Assembly: GCA_030730025.1 (NCBI GenBank) | Contig: JANQWC010000028.1 | Location: 1-64,000, forward strand | DNA length: 64,000 nucleotides | Source of the DNA: Crocinitomicaceae bacterium | Lineage (GTDB): Bacteria > Bacteroidota > Bacteroidia > Flavobacteriales_D > Crocinitomicaceae | Direction: 5' to 3' | In this document: positions 40,934 to 51,399 of the stretch, piece after piece | Layout of the letters: every line of letters begins with the position of its first letter | How positions within the stretch are numbered: position 1 is the first letter of the stretch | Notes under the pieces: generated by a model | What the model was told of the DNA's origin: nothing | What the model saw: the letters and a program-made list of their open reading frames with translations, nothing else | The model's database searches: none | Translations under genes and position numbers: made by a program

Positions 40934-42378
40934 CAATAATAAATCGCTCTGCGTACTTGTGTAATGTATTTGGCCATGCGAATCACTTGCTTGGTGTAAC
41001 CAAATTCGTTGTCGTACCAAGCGTAAAGCACCACATTTTTGCCATCTAATGATACGATACTTGCGTTGGAGTCAAAAACACTACAACACGTATTGCCAAT
41101 GATGTCAGATGAAACCAATTCAGGGTCAAAAGAATAGTAGATCTGATTGACCAACTCGCCGTGTAAGGCGGCATCTTTAATGGCTGCATTGACTTGCTCT
41201 AACGTAACATGTTTGTCGAGTTCTAAACTCAAAATGGCGAGTGATCCGTTTGGTGTGGGTACGCGCACGGCGTTGGCGGTGAGTTTGTCTTTGAGCTCTG
41301 GAATCACTTTTGTAACTGCAGAACCTGCTCCTGTTGAGGTAATGACCATATTGACAGCTGCTGCACGGCCACGACGTGGTTTTTTGTGCATGTTGTCCAA
41401 AAGGTTTTGGTCGTTGGTGTAGGCGTGAACGGTTTCGATATGGCCTTTCACTACGCCAAAATGATCGTTGACCACTTTCAGAATAGGAGAGATGGCGTTG
41501 GTGGTACAAGAAGCTGCCGAGAAAATATTTTCGTTTTCGACATCGAGTGTTTCTTGATTGATGCCATAAACAACATTCGGGATTTCTTTACCTGGCGCCG
41601 TGAGCAGAACTTTGCCAACACCTTTGGCCTGGAGGTGACGAGAAAGTGCTTCGCGGTTGGTGAATACACCGGTGTTGTCGATGATGAGGGCGTTTTGAAT
41701 GCCGTAAGCGGTGTAGTCGATGTCTTCTGGGTTAGCGGCATCGATCATGTGTACAATTTGGCCGTTGATGATCAGGCTTTTGTTGCTGAGGTCTTCGATG
41801 ACAGATCCTTTGAAGGCGCCGTGAACGGAGTCGTTGCGCAATAAAGAAGCTCTTTTGATGATGTCTGCGTCCGATGCACCGCGCGTAACGATGGCGCGCA
41901 AACGCAATTGCTGGCCTTTTCCGGCTTGCTTGATGAGCTCGCGTGCAGCCAAACGGCCAATGCGCCCAAAACCATACAGCACGACATCGCGTGGTTCAAT
42001 GGCTTGTGGGATTTGCAAATCACCGAGTTTCTCCATGAGAAAACGCGCCATTCCGCTTTGCTCCGTTTGCCCAGCCAACCATTCGCTCGCCAAAAGACCA
42101 ATGTCTAATTTAGACGCAGGAATGTCGAGGGTCATGAGGGTTTCTGCTAAAGCTGCAGTCGTAAAAACGTCGATTGGTTTGTTGACGACTTGCTTGGCGT
42201 ATTCGTGAAGGTTCAGGATTTCTGAAATGGTGATGTCGGTGAGGTGATTTCTGAACAAGACCAACTCGATCCCTTTGTCGTAGAGGAGTTCTCCGACTTT
42301 GCTTTGCAATTTAACAGCTGCTCTTTCGCGCTCAATGTGTAGGTTGAGCTCTTTTTCATAACCGTCTTTGTTTTCCAT
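40933..42378 (-). CDS. gap: long-form glyceraldehyde-3-phosphate dehydrogenase
   Basis: VVLYGFGRIGRLAAR, SAASCTTNAISPILKVV, WYDNEFGYTKQV; start trimmed to MENKDGYEKEL. Confidence 0.92.
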   Translation of the reverse strand: MENKDGYEKELNLHIERERAAVKLQSKVGELLYDKGIELVLFRNHLTDITISEILNLHEYAKQVVNKPIDVFTTAALAETLMTLDIPASKLDIGLLASEWLAGQTEQSGMARFLMEKLGDLQIPQAIEPRDVVLYGFGRIGRLAARELIKQAGKGQQLRLRAIVTRGASDADIIKRASLLRNDSVHGAFKGSVIEDLSNKSLIINGQIVHMIDAANPEDIDYTAYGIQNALIIDNTGVFTNREALSRHLQAKGVGKVLLTAPGKEIPNVVYGINQETLDVENENIFSAASCTTNAISPILKVVNDHFGVVKGHIETVHAYTNDQNLLDNMHKKPRRGRAAAVNMVITSTGAGSAVTKVIPELKDKLTANAVRVPTPNGSLAILSLELDKHVTLEQVNAAIKDAALHGELVNQIYYSFDPELVSSDIIGNTCCSVFDSNASIVSLDGKNVVLYAWYDNEFGYTKQVIRMAKYITQVRRAIYY

Positions 42379-42423
42379 TTTGTTGTTGATTGATGTGGAT
42401 AATTGATTACTGATGAAAAGAAA

Positions 42424-42449
42424 AAGGCTACCCACATGTAGGTAGCCTT
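42424..42449 (-). terminator. intrinsic terminator downstream of rpoD
   Basis: Stem AAGGCTACC/GGTAGCCTT; minus-strand T tract TTTTTCTTTT. Confidence 0.85.
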
Positions 42450-42456
42450 GAATTTG

Positions 42457-43323
42457 TTAGCCTAAATAAGACTTCAAAAGTTTGTTTCGCGAGGTGTGTC
42501 GGAGTCGGCGAATGGCCTTCTCTTTGATTTGACGCACGCGCTCTCGGGTAAGATTAAATTTAGCACCGATTTCTTCTAAGGTGAGGCCGTGGTTCATGCC
42601 GATGCCGAAGAACAAACGAATGATTTCGCGCTCTTTGTCGGTGAGGGTGCTCAGTGAGCGCTCGATTTCTTTTTGTAAAGACTCTGCCATGAGCATGTGG
42701 TCGGTACGTGGAGAGTCTGGGTTAGACATCACGTCCATGAGGGTACCGCCGTCGTCGTTGGTGGTGAGGGGAGCGTCCATGGATACATGGCGACCCGACA
42801 CATTGAGACTTTCTTTGATTTTATCTTCTGGAACTTCGAGTGCTTCAGCTAATTCTTCTGCACTTGGCGGGCGCTCAAACTCTTGCTCTAGGCGAGAGAA
42901 AGCCTTGTTGATTTTGTTGAGTGAACCCACTTGGTTGAGTGGCAAACGAACGATACGCGCTTGCTCAGCCAAAGCTTGAAGAATGGATTGACGGATCCAC
43001 CAAACAGCGTAAGAGATGAATTTGAAACCACGGGTTTCGTCAAATTTTTGAGCTGCCTTGATGAGGCCCAAGTTGCCTTCGTTGATGAGGTCGGGAAGGG
43101 TAAGACCTTGGTTTTGGTATTGTTTGGCCACAGAAACCACAAAGCGAAGATTGGCTCTAGTGAGTTTTTCTAATGCTTTTTGGTCACCGGCTTTGATGCG
43201 GCGGGCTAATTCTACTTCTTCTTCTGCGGTGATGAGTTCTTCACGACCGATATCTTGAAGGTATTTATCGAGAGATTGGCTCTCGCGATTGGTGATGGAT
43301 TTGGTGATTTTTAACTGTCTCAT
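42457..43323 (-). CDS. rpoD: primary sigma factor RpoD/SigA (short Bacteroidota form)
   Basis: [36 protein letters not shown]-like [36 protein letters not shown]. Confidence 0.95.
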   Translation of the reverse strand: MRQLKITKSITNRESQSLDKYLQDIGREELITAEEEVELARRIKAGDQKALEKLTRANLRFVVSVAKQYQNQGLTLPDLINEGNLGLIKAAQKFDETRGFKFISYAVWWIRQSILQALAEQARIVRLPLNQVGSLNKINKAFSRLEQEFERPPSAEELAEALEVPEDKIKESLNVSGRHVSMDAPLTTNDDGGTLMDVMSNPDSPRTDHMLMAESLQKEIERSLSTLTDKEREIIRLFFGIGMNHGLTLEEIGAKFNLTRERVRQIKEKAIRRLRHTSRNKLLKSYLG

Positions 43324-43484
43324 GCGCTTATCTATACTGAATTACAAGGTGAAGTTTGACTTCTGCTTATGAAGCAAAGTAACGCCGAAAATCAGGGATA
43401 AAAAAATCAGAACACGGCTTTTTTTGTGGAGTTATTAACGAGTTCTTAACTTTTTCAACGCTCCCTGATTTGGGCGTTAAGTGC

Positions 43485-44957
43485 TTATAAACCTAAGCCT
43501 CGGTAGTCTTTTTTACCCGTTTCATCCATGATTTCCAGCAAGACACCTCGATTCACACCGCTTAACTTTTCGGTGAGTTCTTCGACGGTTTCGATTGGCT
43601 CGTTGTTGATTTTGGTAATGATGATGCCCTCGCTCAAGCCGATTGCCTTGAGTTTGCCGGTGCTGATGGTCTTGATTTTGACCCCAAAGCTGATGTTGAG
43701 CTCTTTTTTCTCTTTGTCGGTGAGCGGGATGAAGGTGGCGCCGAGTGCGTAATTTTTGTTGATTTCTTCTTTGCTCAGCAATTCAGTTTCGCCGTCTTGG
43801 TTGCGCAGCACCAAATCTTTGGTGATGATGTCGCCGTCTTTTTGACGCACGCTGAGCGTGACTTTATCGCCGGGGCGGCGCTTGCCGATTTCTTCTTGCA
43901 AAGCAGCTACGGAGTTGACTTCTTTGCTGCCAATTTTGAGTATGACATCGCCGTCTTTGAGCCCAGCTTTGTCGGCAGATCCGCCCTCAACAACTTTTGC
44001 AATAAAGACGCCTTTGAGGTCGGTGAGCTTGTTTTTCTCCTTGATCTCTTGCGAAATATCTGAAATTTGCACACCTAAATAACCGCGCTGCACGATGCCA
44101 AAATCGATGAGGTCGCGCATCACTTTATCGACGAGGTTGACCGGAACGGCAAAGGAATACCCAGCATAAGAACCCGTTTGAGAAGCGATAGCGGTATTGA
44201 TGCCGATGAGCTCGCCGCGCGTATTGACCAACGCTCCGCCGCTGTTGCCTGGGTTGACTGCCGCGTCTGTTTGGATAAATGATTCGATCGGCACTACTTC
44301 TTTGGAATTGCGCTCCGAAAGCAAATTGATGTTGCGCGCTTTGGCCGATACAATGCCGGCAGTGACGGTAGAAGTCAGGTTAAAAGGGTTGCCCACAGCC
44401 AAAACCCATTCGCCAATTTTGAGTTCGTCGGAGTTGCCAATCGGAATAGCGGGGAAGTTCTCACCTTCAATTTTGAGTACGGCAATGTCTGTTGAGGGGT
44501 CTGTGCCCACCACTTTAGCAGCGTATTTGGAGTTGTCGTTGAGGATGACTTCAATTTCGCTGGCATTTTCAATGACGTGGTTGTTGGTCACTATATAGCC
44601 CTTGGACGAAACGATAACGCCCGAACCTGCCCCCGCGCCGTATTGTTTGAATTCACGGCCTCCGGCACCAGGGCCGTAGAAAAACTCCTGAAAAGGATCG
44701 CGCTGAAAAGTGGTTTGCACTACTTTGGTGGTGATGTGGACCACCGAATGCACCGTGCTTTCTGCTGCTGCAGTGAAGTCGAGGCCTTGTGGAGTGCCTT
44801 GGTAATCAACTTGATGGATGGGTGCTCTTCGGTTGCCATCTAGTACTTGGTCCGATAAGCGGCTACTGTTATGTTGAATAATGACGTAAGTAGCCAAAGG
44901 AAGGGTACCTCCTAAAATACCCAAGCCGAATAATTTGAGTGTGCTGGTTAGTGTCAT
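43485..44957 (-). CDS. DegP/HtrA serine protease
   Basis: NNHVIENASEI, TDAAVNPGNSGGALVNTRGELIG, two PDZ-like regions. Confidence 0.94.
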   Translation of the reverse strand: MTLTSTLKLFGLGILGGTLPLATYVIIQHNSSRLSDQVLDGNRRAPIHQVDYQGTPQGLDFTAAAESTVHSVVHITTKVVQTTFQRDPFQEFFYGPGAGGREFKQYGAGAGSGVIVSSKGYIVTNNHVIENASEIEVILNDNSKYAAKVVGTDPSTDIAVLKIEGENFPAIPIGNSDELKIGEWVLAVGNPFNLTSTVTAGIVSAKARNINLLSERNSKEVVPIESFIQTDAAVNPGNSGGALVNTRGELIGINTAIASQTGSYAGYSFAVPVNLVDKVMRDLIDFGIVQRGYLGVQISDISQEIKEKNKLTDLKGVFIAKVVEGGSADKAGLKDGDVILKIGSKEVNSVAALQEEIGKRRPGDKVTLSVRQKDGDIITKDLVLRNQDGETELLSKEEINKNYALGATFIPLTDKEKKELNISFGVKIKTISTGKLKAIGLSEGIIITKINNEPIETVEELTEKLSGVNRGVLLEIMDETGKKDYRGLGL

Positions 44958-45020
44958 ACTGTCAGATTTTAATTATTTGCTCCATAAACGCAAAGAGTGT
45001 TCCAAAAATTGCTTGAAAAA

Positions 45021-45050
45021 TGTTAAATTTTGTTAAGAATTGTTAAGGAT
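45021..45050. repeat. three TGTTAA boxes at 10-bp spacing, candidate regulator site
   Basis: TGTTAAATTT TGTTAAGAAT TGTTAAGGAT at 45021, 45031 and 45041. Confidence 0.7.
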
Positions 45051-45058
45051 TATTCAAC

Positions 45059-45066
45059 TATTTTTG
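45059..45066 (+). promoter_or_regulatory. -7 box of dapF promoter
   Basis: TATTTTTG, 10 nt upstream of ATG. Confidence 0.5.
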
Positions 45067-45076
45067 TTTGCTCGCA

Positions 45077-45862
45077 ATGACACTACAATTCGCCAAATAT
45101 CAGGGTACAGGCAATGATTTCATCCTGCTCGACAACACCTCAGGTGCACATGACAATTTGTCAATTACTGACATTCAGCTGCTCTGCAACCGCAAATTTG
45201 GCATAGGCGCTGACGGCCTTATTGCGCTGCAAACACATGCAAGCCTTGACTTTGAAGTGATTTATTACAATGCCGATGGCACGCAATCTTTTTGTGGTAA
45301 CGGCGCGCGCTGTGCGGTAGCTTTTGCACATACCCTTGGCCTTTTGAAAACGCCACACACCCATTTTTTAGCCATAGACGGCCCCCACGAAGCTTGGTTG
45401 TGCCAAGACGAAGTGCGCCTCAAGATGTCCGATGTGCCACCTATTTTAGCACTTGAAAACGGTTATGAAGTCCAGACGGGCTCGCCACACTTTATTTTAG
45501 AAGATGCCAATCACGACACCGCTCGTGTTGTCGAAGTAGGGCGCAGCATCCGCTACAACGACACTTATAGCAAAGAGGGTATCAACGTCAATTTAATGGC
45601 CATTCAAGACAACTCCATTCAAGTGGCTACCTATGAAAGAGGTGTGGAAGACGAAACACTATCTTGTGGTACAGGCGTTACTGCTGCGGCGCTGGTTTTT
45701 GCCCAACTTCAAAATTTAGCTTCGGGTAAAGTGAAGGTTCAGACCAAAGGCGGCGCCTTAATGGTTGAATGGCAACAGCTCGAAGATTTATCTTTTTGCG
45801 AGGTGTACCTTACCGGGCCAGCCAAACGCGTTTATAACGGAATTTATGAGCTTAAGGGGTAG
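45077..45862 (+). CDS. dapF: diaminopimelate epimerase
   Basis: FAKYQGTGNDFILLDN, FCGNGARCAVAFA, ETLSCGTGVTAAAL. Confidence 0.95.
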   Translation: MTLQFAKYQGTGNDFILLDNTSGAHDNLSITDIQLLCNRKFGIGADGLIALQTHASLDFEVIYYNADGTQSFCGNGARCAVAFAHTLGLLKTPHTHFLAIDGPHEAWLCQDEVRLKMSDVPPILALENGYEVQTGSPHFILEDANHDTARVVEVGRSIRYNDTYSKEGINVNLMAIQDNSIQVATYERGVEDETLSCGTGVTAAALVFAQLQNLASGKVKVQTKGGALMVEWQQLEDLSFCEVYLTGPAKRVYNGIYELKG

Positions 45863-46376
45863 TTTAATTACATTGAGAGCAGTCGAAAAGGACGACGCAG
45901 GCACTATTTTTCTCTGGGAAAACAATCCGGCTAACTGGAAGGTTTCCAATACCGAAGTGCCTTTTTCGATGTTCGACATCCATCAACTCATCGAGCAGCA
46001 GTCGGATATCCGCAAGTCGGGCCAAATGCGCTTGGTGCTGCAAACCAACGCCGAAGAACGCCCCGTTGGCGTCATTGACCTATACGACCTCAATTTCAAG
46101 CATGGCTATGCCGCGGTGGGTATCCTCATCGCCGAAGACCAAGACAAAGGCCAGGGTTTTGCCACCGATGCCCTTTCCTTACTCATTGCCTATTGCCGCG
46201 ACACCCTAGAACTCCGCAATTTATATTGCCAAATACACGGAGACAACCATGCCAGCGTTCATCTTTTCGAAAAAGCAGGTTTTGAACACGTGGGCACCCG
46301 TAAAAATTGGCTCCGTTATAAAAATCAATATTTCGACGAACTTACTTATCAATTATGTCTAGAAAACAAAAACTGA
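45846..46376 (+). CDS. GNAT family N-acetyltransferase
   Basis: ITLRAVEKDDAGTIFLWENN, GFATDALSLLIAYCRDTLELRNLYCQIHGDNHASVHLFEKAGF. Confidence 0.9.
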   Translation: MSLRGSLITLRAVEKDDAGTIFLWENNPANWKVSNTEVPFSMFDIHQLIEQQSDIRKSGQMRLVLQTNAEERPVGVIDLYDLNFKHGYAAVGILIAEDQDKGQGFATDALSLLIAYCRDTLELRNLYCQIHGDNHASVHLFEKAGFEHVGTRKNWLRYKNQYFDELTYQLCLENKN

Positions 46377-47434
46377 TTTTAATGGCAGGGGTCCTTATTT
46401 TGGGGGCTACTGTTTTACTTTTCCCCAAGTTAAAGTATGCTTATGCGGCTTTTCAGAAGTCGAGCAATGCATCGGCGGTCGTTATCTACCTTTCGGTTAA
46501 GGAGTCTGCTCTAGATGTAAAAAGTGTGGCGCGCTTGCTCCAAGCAAAAGGAGTGCTCTCTATTACTGAACTTTTTGAATTGGTCGGCACTCAAAAAGAA
46601 ATGACTGCGCGCAATATAGCGCCGGGCAAATACATCATTGAACCCGGGACGGCCTACCGCCATATCTGGAATGGTTTTACATTAAACAGCAAGCTCAATG
46701 GCAATGCCGAACAATCTGTGCAGGTGAGTATTGAAAATTGCCGTACCCTCCAAGACCTTGCCGGCAAGCTCCAAAAACAACTCGATCTAGATAGCACCGA
46801 GCTCATGGCTTACCTTCAAAACGGTACCACGCTTTCTAACTTGGGCTTTACCTTAGAGCAACTCCCTGCGCTGTTTATTCCGAACACCTATGAATTATAT
46901 TGGGACCAAACTCCTCAACAATTTGTTGACCGCATGGCCCAAGAATTCAAGAACTTCTGGACCTCTGCGCGCATAGATAAGTTAAAAACAGTGGGTTTAA
47001 ATGCACCCAGTGAGGCGGTAACACTAGCGAGTATTGTCTATTCAGAGCAGTCAAGAAGGGCTGAGGAATGGCCGGTCATCGCTGGGTTGTATCTCAACCG
47101 TATCAAGCAAGGTGTCAAATTGCAATCCGACCCGACTTTTAAATTTTGCTGGGGCGACCAACTCAAAGGAGTTCAACGCTTGCTGGCCGTTCACCGCGAC
47201 ATCGATTGCGCTTACAACACGTATAAAATAAAAGGCTTACCACCGGGCCCAATTTATTTACCGCCCGTTGGCGTTGTTGAAGCAGTGCTGAATCCTGACA
47301 AGAACGATTATATCTTTATGTGTGCCAAGCCAGACTACTCGGGTACCCACAATTTTACAGCCTCAGGAGCTGAACACGCAAAAAATGCCAAGACCTTTCA
47401 AAATTGGTTAGCGGCAGAACTCCGCAACAGATAA
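46355..47434 (+). CDS. mltG: endolytic transglycosylase MltG
   Basis: IPNTYELYWDQTPQQFVDRM, LASIVYSEQSRRAEEWPVIAGLYLNRIKQGVKLQSDPTF. Confidence 0.94.
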   Translation: MSRKQKLILMAGVLILGATVLLFPKLKYAYAAFQKSSNASAVVIYLSVKESALDVKSVARLLQAKGVLSITELFELVGTQKEMTARNIAPGKYIIEPGTAYRHIWNGFTLNSKLNGNAEQSVQVSIENCRTLQDLAGKLQKQLDLDSTELMAYLQNGTTLSNLGFTLEQLPALFIPNTYELYWDQTPQQFVDRMAQEFKNFWTSARIDKLKTVGLNAPSEAVTLASIVYSEQSRRAEEWPVIAGLYLNRIKQGVKLQSDPTFKFCWGDQLKGVQRLLAVHRDIDCAYNTYKIKGLPPGPIYLPPVGVVEAVLNPDKNDYIFMCAKPDYSGTHNFTASGAEHAKNAKTFQNWLAAELRNR

Positions 47435-47438
47435 CCCT

Positions 47439-48428
47439 ATGAAAAGAAGACAATTTATCCGCTTTGGCGCCATTTTAAGCGCACTCAGTTTAGTCGACAA
47501 ACCGAAGGCGAGTCAAACCTTTAGCCAATCTTTTTCTGGAAAGGCCGATGGCCCACTCGTGCTCTCTACTTGGAACCACGGCTTGGCAGCCAATGAAGGC
47601 GCCTGGCAGGTGCTTTCCAAAGGCGGCTCTGCGCTAGATGCGGTAGAAAAAGGCGTCATGGTGACCGAAGCCGACCTCACCAACCGCAGTGTAGGCGTTG
47701 GTGGTCGCCCAGACCGCGATGGCCACGTGACCCTAGATGCGTGTATCATGAGCGGTGATTCGCGCTGCGGCTCAGTGGCTTTCTTAGAAGGCTTGGCGCA
47801 CCCGATCAATGTGGCGCGTGCGGTCATGGAGCGCACCCAACACGTCATGCTCGTAGGGGCAGGCGCCAAGAAATTTGCAATTGAGCAAGGCTTTGAAACG
47901 GCCAAAATGCCCATACCTGAAGTCAAGAAAGACTACGAGCAGTGGCGCAAAGAGAACAAAGATCTATTTAAAAAACCCGAAATCAACCACGAAAACCACG
48001 ACACCATCGGCATGATCGCCATGGATGCAAATGGTCAGTTGGCGGGTGCTTGCACCACCAGTGGCTGGGCGTACAAAATGCATGGGCGCGTGGGCGATTC
48101 GCCGATTATTGGTGCAGGTTTATTTGTAGACGAAGAAGTGGGGGCCGCAACAGCCACCGGTTTGGGCGAAGCGATTGTCCGCGTAGCGGGCAGCCATACA
48201 GTAGTGGAGCTCATGCGCCAAGGCTTAGCACCCGAGGCGGCGTGCAAGGAAGCTTGTATGCGCATCATTCGCAAAAACAAAGACCTCACGGGCTTGCAAT
48301 GTGGCTTTATAGCCATTGATAAAAATGGCAACTACGGCGGCTATTCCATCTTTGCTGGCTTCAATTACGCTTTGCGCAACAACGCAGGCGAGGCCCTCAT
48401 CGACGCCAAATTCGACCGCAATTGGTAA
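47439..48428 (+). CDS. N4-(beta-N-acetylglucosaminyl)-L-asparaginase (glycosylasparaginase)
   Basis: GGSALDAVEKGVMVTE, NHDTIGMIAMDANGQLAGACTTSG (Ntn nucleophile region); Tat-like KRRQFIRFG. Confidence 0.93.
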   Translation: MKRRQFIRFGAILSALSLVDKPKASQTFSQSFSGKADGPLVLSTWNHGLAANEGAWQVLSKGGSALDAVEKGVMVTEADLTNRSVGVGGRPDRDGHVTLDACIMSGDSRCGSVAFLEGLAHPINVARAVMERTQHVMLVGAGAKKFAIEQGFETAKMPIPEVKKDYEQWRKENKDLFKKPEINHENHDTIGMIAMDANGQLAGACTTSGWAYKMHGRVGDSPIIGAGLFVDEEVGAATATGLGEAIVRVAGSHTVVELMRQGLAPEAACKEACMRIIRKNKDLTGLQCGFIAIDKNGNYGGYSIFAGFNYALRNNAGEALIDAKFDRNW

Positions 48429-48430
48429 GC

Positions 48431-50887
48431 ATGAAAAGGAGTATCGCTTGCTTATTTCTCCTGTTTTTTACGGTGTCTACAACTGCACAAACCACCCTAG
48501 ATTGGGAAGTATTTCATCCCGTCAAAAATACCTGGTTACCTTTTGGCGAGGCGGGCAGCGTGCAAGACTTTCTTTGGAAAAGCGGCGAGCTTCCCGATCC
48601 ATTTGTGGGTGAAAACGAAGCTTTGTATCAATGGATTGAAGAAGAGCAGTGGCATTTTAGGACCAAATTTTTCCTGCAAGAAAACTATTTTAATGCCGAT
48701 ACCCTCGTATTGGATATCCCGAATATGGATACCTATGCACAGCTTTATTTGAACGGTACGCTCGTAAAGCAAACAGCCAATTTTTTTGTGCATTACCGCA
48801 TTGCGCTAGCCGTCAAAGATTTATTGTGCGGCTACAATACACTTGAAATCAGAATTGAGTCGCCGGTGTGTCACCACCACGACAGCCGCGATAAATATGG
48901 CTTTGCTTTTCCGATGCCCAACGACACCGGTAAAGAAAAAGTCGCCTCGTTGAGCAGAAAGCCACAATACCATTTCGGTTGGGACTGGGCGCCTAGGTTG
49001 GTCACGATGGGTTTTGCGTATCCAATTACCTTATCTGTTCAACCAAAAGTAAGTCTAGATTACTTGTTGGTGAATACCCTTAGTATAGATACCGCAAGAG
49101 GAGCCGAACTACAATTGAAGTTTAAAATAGACGGTTCTGCAGGTGTTTTGGTGGGCAAGAGCCAATATTTTGGTGCATTCCAATGGAGTGGGCAAACGGA
49201 GTTGGTGCTCAATCAATATATCGAAAACCCTCAATTGTGGTGGCCCAACGGACAGGGAGAACAACAGCTATACCACGACACCTTGCGTTTTTATGATGCC
49301 AATGGTCAGTTGGTTTTGGCGCATCCTTTTCGTTTCGGCATTCGCCAAGCAACACTTGAACAAAATAAAGACGAGTGGGGCACACCGTTTGCTTTTTACA
49401 TAAATGGAAGGCCGGTTTTTGCCAAAGGAGCCAATGTCATTCCGCCAGGTATTTTTGCCGGGGCTCAGTTAGACAGCGCTTATTTGGCACTCGTGCCGCA
49501 AATGAAAGCGGCCAACTTTAATTTTGTGCGCATTTGGGGCGGAGGCATGTACGCGCCAGAAGTGTTTATGAGGGCTTGTGACGAAGCAGGCATAATGGTT
49601 TGGCACGATTTCATGTTTGCTTGCGCCATGTATCCAGGAGATGCCGATTTCATCAATTTGGTCATCGAAGAGGTGAGTCAACAAGTGCCGCGCTTGGCGG
49701 CGCATCCATCATTGGTTTACTTCAATGGCAACAACGAAGTAGAGGTGGCCTGGAAAAACTGGGGCTTTCAAGTTCAGTATCATTTACTAGAGAAAGAACA
49801 ACGTGAAATTGAAGCGGCCTATGTTGACTTATTTCAAAAGGTTTTGCCTTCGCAGGTCCAGACCATTACCAACTCGAGCATTCCGTATGTCCATACTTCT
49901 CCTCTGAGCAATTGGGGAAAAGACGAATATTTTGACCATGGCACCATGCATTATTGGGGCGTCTGGCACGGCAAAGACCCACTGACTGATTTCGCCACAA
50001 AAATTGGCCGCTTCAATGCCGAATACGGTTTTCAGAGCTTTCCTGAGCCAAGTGCCATTGCACGCTTTGCCAATGAAAAAGAGCAAACCCTGCATTCTGC
50101 GGTCATGAAGGCCCACCAGAAGTCTTATGTAGGCAACGGCATGATCGAAAAACACGCCAAAACGTATTACGGCAAGGCCAAAGACTTTGAAACCTTTATT
50201 TATTATTCGCAACTCACACAGCGCAAGGCCGTGAGCATGGCTATTGCAGGGCATCGGGCCAACGCACCCCGCAGCATGGGCACCATTTATTGGCAGCTCA
50301 ACGACTGCTGGCCGGCCCCAACTTGGTCTAGCCTAGACGATCACAACAACTGGAAAGCCTTGCATTATGCCGTTCGCGACGACTACCGGTCAGTTGCCGT
50401 CATGGAGTTACACAAAGACGAAGCCAGGTATATTGTGCTGCAAAGTGACCTGCCAACCGATACACTAGTGACGGTTCAGGTTGAGTTTTACAATGCGGCG
50501 GGTTTGCAAACCGATGTGCAAAGGCGCACATATCCACTGAGCACCTACCAAACCCAAGTTTTGTTCAATGTCAGCGAGGCGTATGTTGGTTTTGTGAAAG
50601 TGATTTTAGACGAACAATACACCAGAACCTTCACTTTCATTGACAAGAGAAAAAGCAAAGAACTCAGCCCTCAGATGCGCATTACTGAACAAGATGCCAG
50701 TTCCAAAAAAGGCTTGCTTACCATCGTCACTACCGAGCCTTTGGTCGATCTTTGGCTGTATAGCAAGACCCAAGAATTGCATTTTGAACGCAATTTTGAA
50801 ACGCTCTTGCCCGGCACACACGTCCTTGAATTCACCTACCAAGACCAGCTTCCAGTTCTAGGCGAAATCACTTATTTGTTGCGCTGA
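48431..50887 (+). CDS. beta-mannosidase, glycoside hydrolase family 2
   Basis: [51 protein letters not shown]; signal peptide. Confidence 0.93.
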   Translation: MKRSIACLFLLFFTVSTTAQTTLDWEVFHPVKNTWLPFGEAGSVQDFLWKSGELPDPFVGENEALYQWIEEEQWHFRTKFFLQENYFNADTLVLDIPNMDTYAQLYLNGTLVKQTANFFVHYRIALAVKDLLCGYNTLEIRIESPVCHHHDSRDKYGFAFPMPNDTGKEKVASLSRKPQYHFGWDWAPRLVTMGFAYPITLSVQPKVSLDYLLVNTLSIDTARGAELQLKFKIDGSAGVLVGKSQYFGAFQWSGQTELVLNQYIENPQLWWPNGQGEQQLYHDTLRFYDANGQLVLAHPFRFGIRQATLEQNKDEWGTPFAFYINGRPVFAKGANVIPPGIFAGAQLDSAYLALVPQMKAANFNFVRIWGGGMYAPEVFMRACDEAGIMVWHDFMFACAMYPGDADFINLVIEEVSQQVPRLAAHPSLVYFNGNNEVEVAWKNWGFQVQYHLLEKEQREIEAAYVDLFQKVLPSQVQTITNSSIPYVHTSPLSNWGKDEYFDHGTMHYWGVWHGKDPLTDFATKIGRFNAEYGFQSFPEPSAIARFANEKEQTLHSAVMKAHQKSYVGNGMIEKHAKTYYGKAKDFETFIYYSQLTQRKAVSMAIAGHRANAPRSMGTIYWQLNDCWPAPTWSSLDDHNNWKALHYAVRDDYRSVAVMELHKDEARYIVLQSDLPTDTLVTVQVEFYNAAGLQTDVQRRTYPLSTYQTQVLFNVSEAYVGFVKVILDEQYTRTFTFIDKRKSKELSPQMRITEQDASSKKGLLTIVTTEPLVDLWLYSKTQELHFERNFETLLPGTHVLEFTYQDQLPVLGEITYLLR

Positions 50888-51015
50888 GTCTTGCAGCGCT
50901 CAGAGCAATACTTCACTTGCTCCCAGTTTTTCTCCCACTTCTTGCGCCACGTAAATGGTTTTTGACAAGTAAGGCAGGTTTTTTCGGGTAAATGCTGCTT
51001 TTTGACTCCTTTCAT
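50872..51015 (-). CDS. DUF2256 family protein
   Basis: [47 protein letters not shown], four-Cys zinc-finger-like. Confidence 0.88.
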   Translation of the reverse strand: MKGVKKQHLPEKTCLTCQKPFTWRKKWEKNWEQVKYCSERCKTQRNK

Positions 51016-51054
51016 ATTCGAAAAACAAAAAGATGAGTATGTTGTTTCAAATAC

Positions 51055-51336
51055 ATGGACTTGAAGTTGCTTACCGACCAAGATATAGACCGCGTCATCG
51101 AGATGGCTTGGGAAGACCGCACGCCTTTTGACGCCATTCTATTGCAATTTGGCCTCAAAGAAGCCGAAGTGATTGCGCTCATGCGCAGAGAAATGAAGCC
51201 AAGCTCTTGGCGCATGTGGCGGGCTAGGGTACAAGGCAGAGCCACCAAACACAGCGCTTTGCGCGGTTTTGAAGCAGGCCGTCATAAATGCAACTTACAG
51301 CGCAACATCACCGGTAACAAGATTTCCAAGCGCTAA
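51055..51336 (+). CDS. TIGR03643/DUF2805 family protein
   Basis: [51 protein letters not shown]. Confidence 0.88.
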   Translation: MDLKLLTDQDIDRVIEMAWEDRTPFDAILLQFGLKEAEVIALMRREMKPSSWRMWRARVQGRATKHSALRGFEAGRHKCNLQRNITGNKISKR

Positions 51337-51399
51337 TTGCCTTTCATTGCGTATTTTTGCAGATATTGTGGATAATCCAGCAAATCGACTCATTACAAT

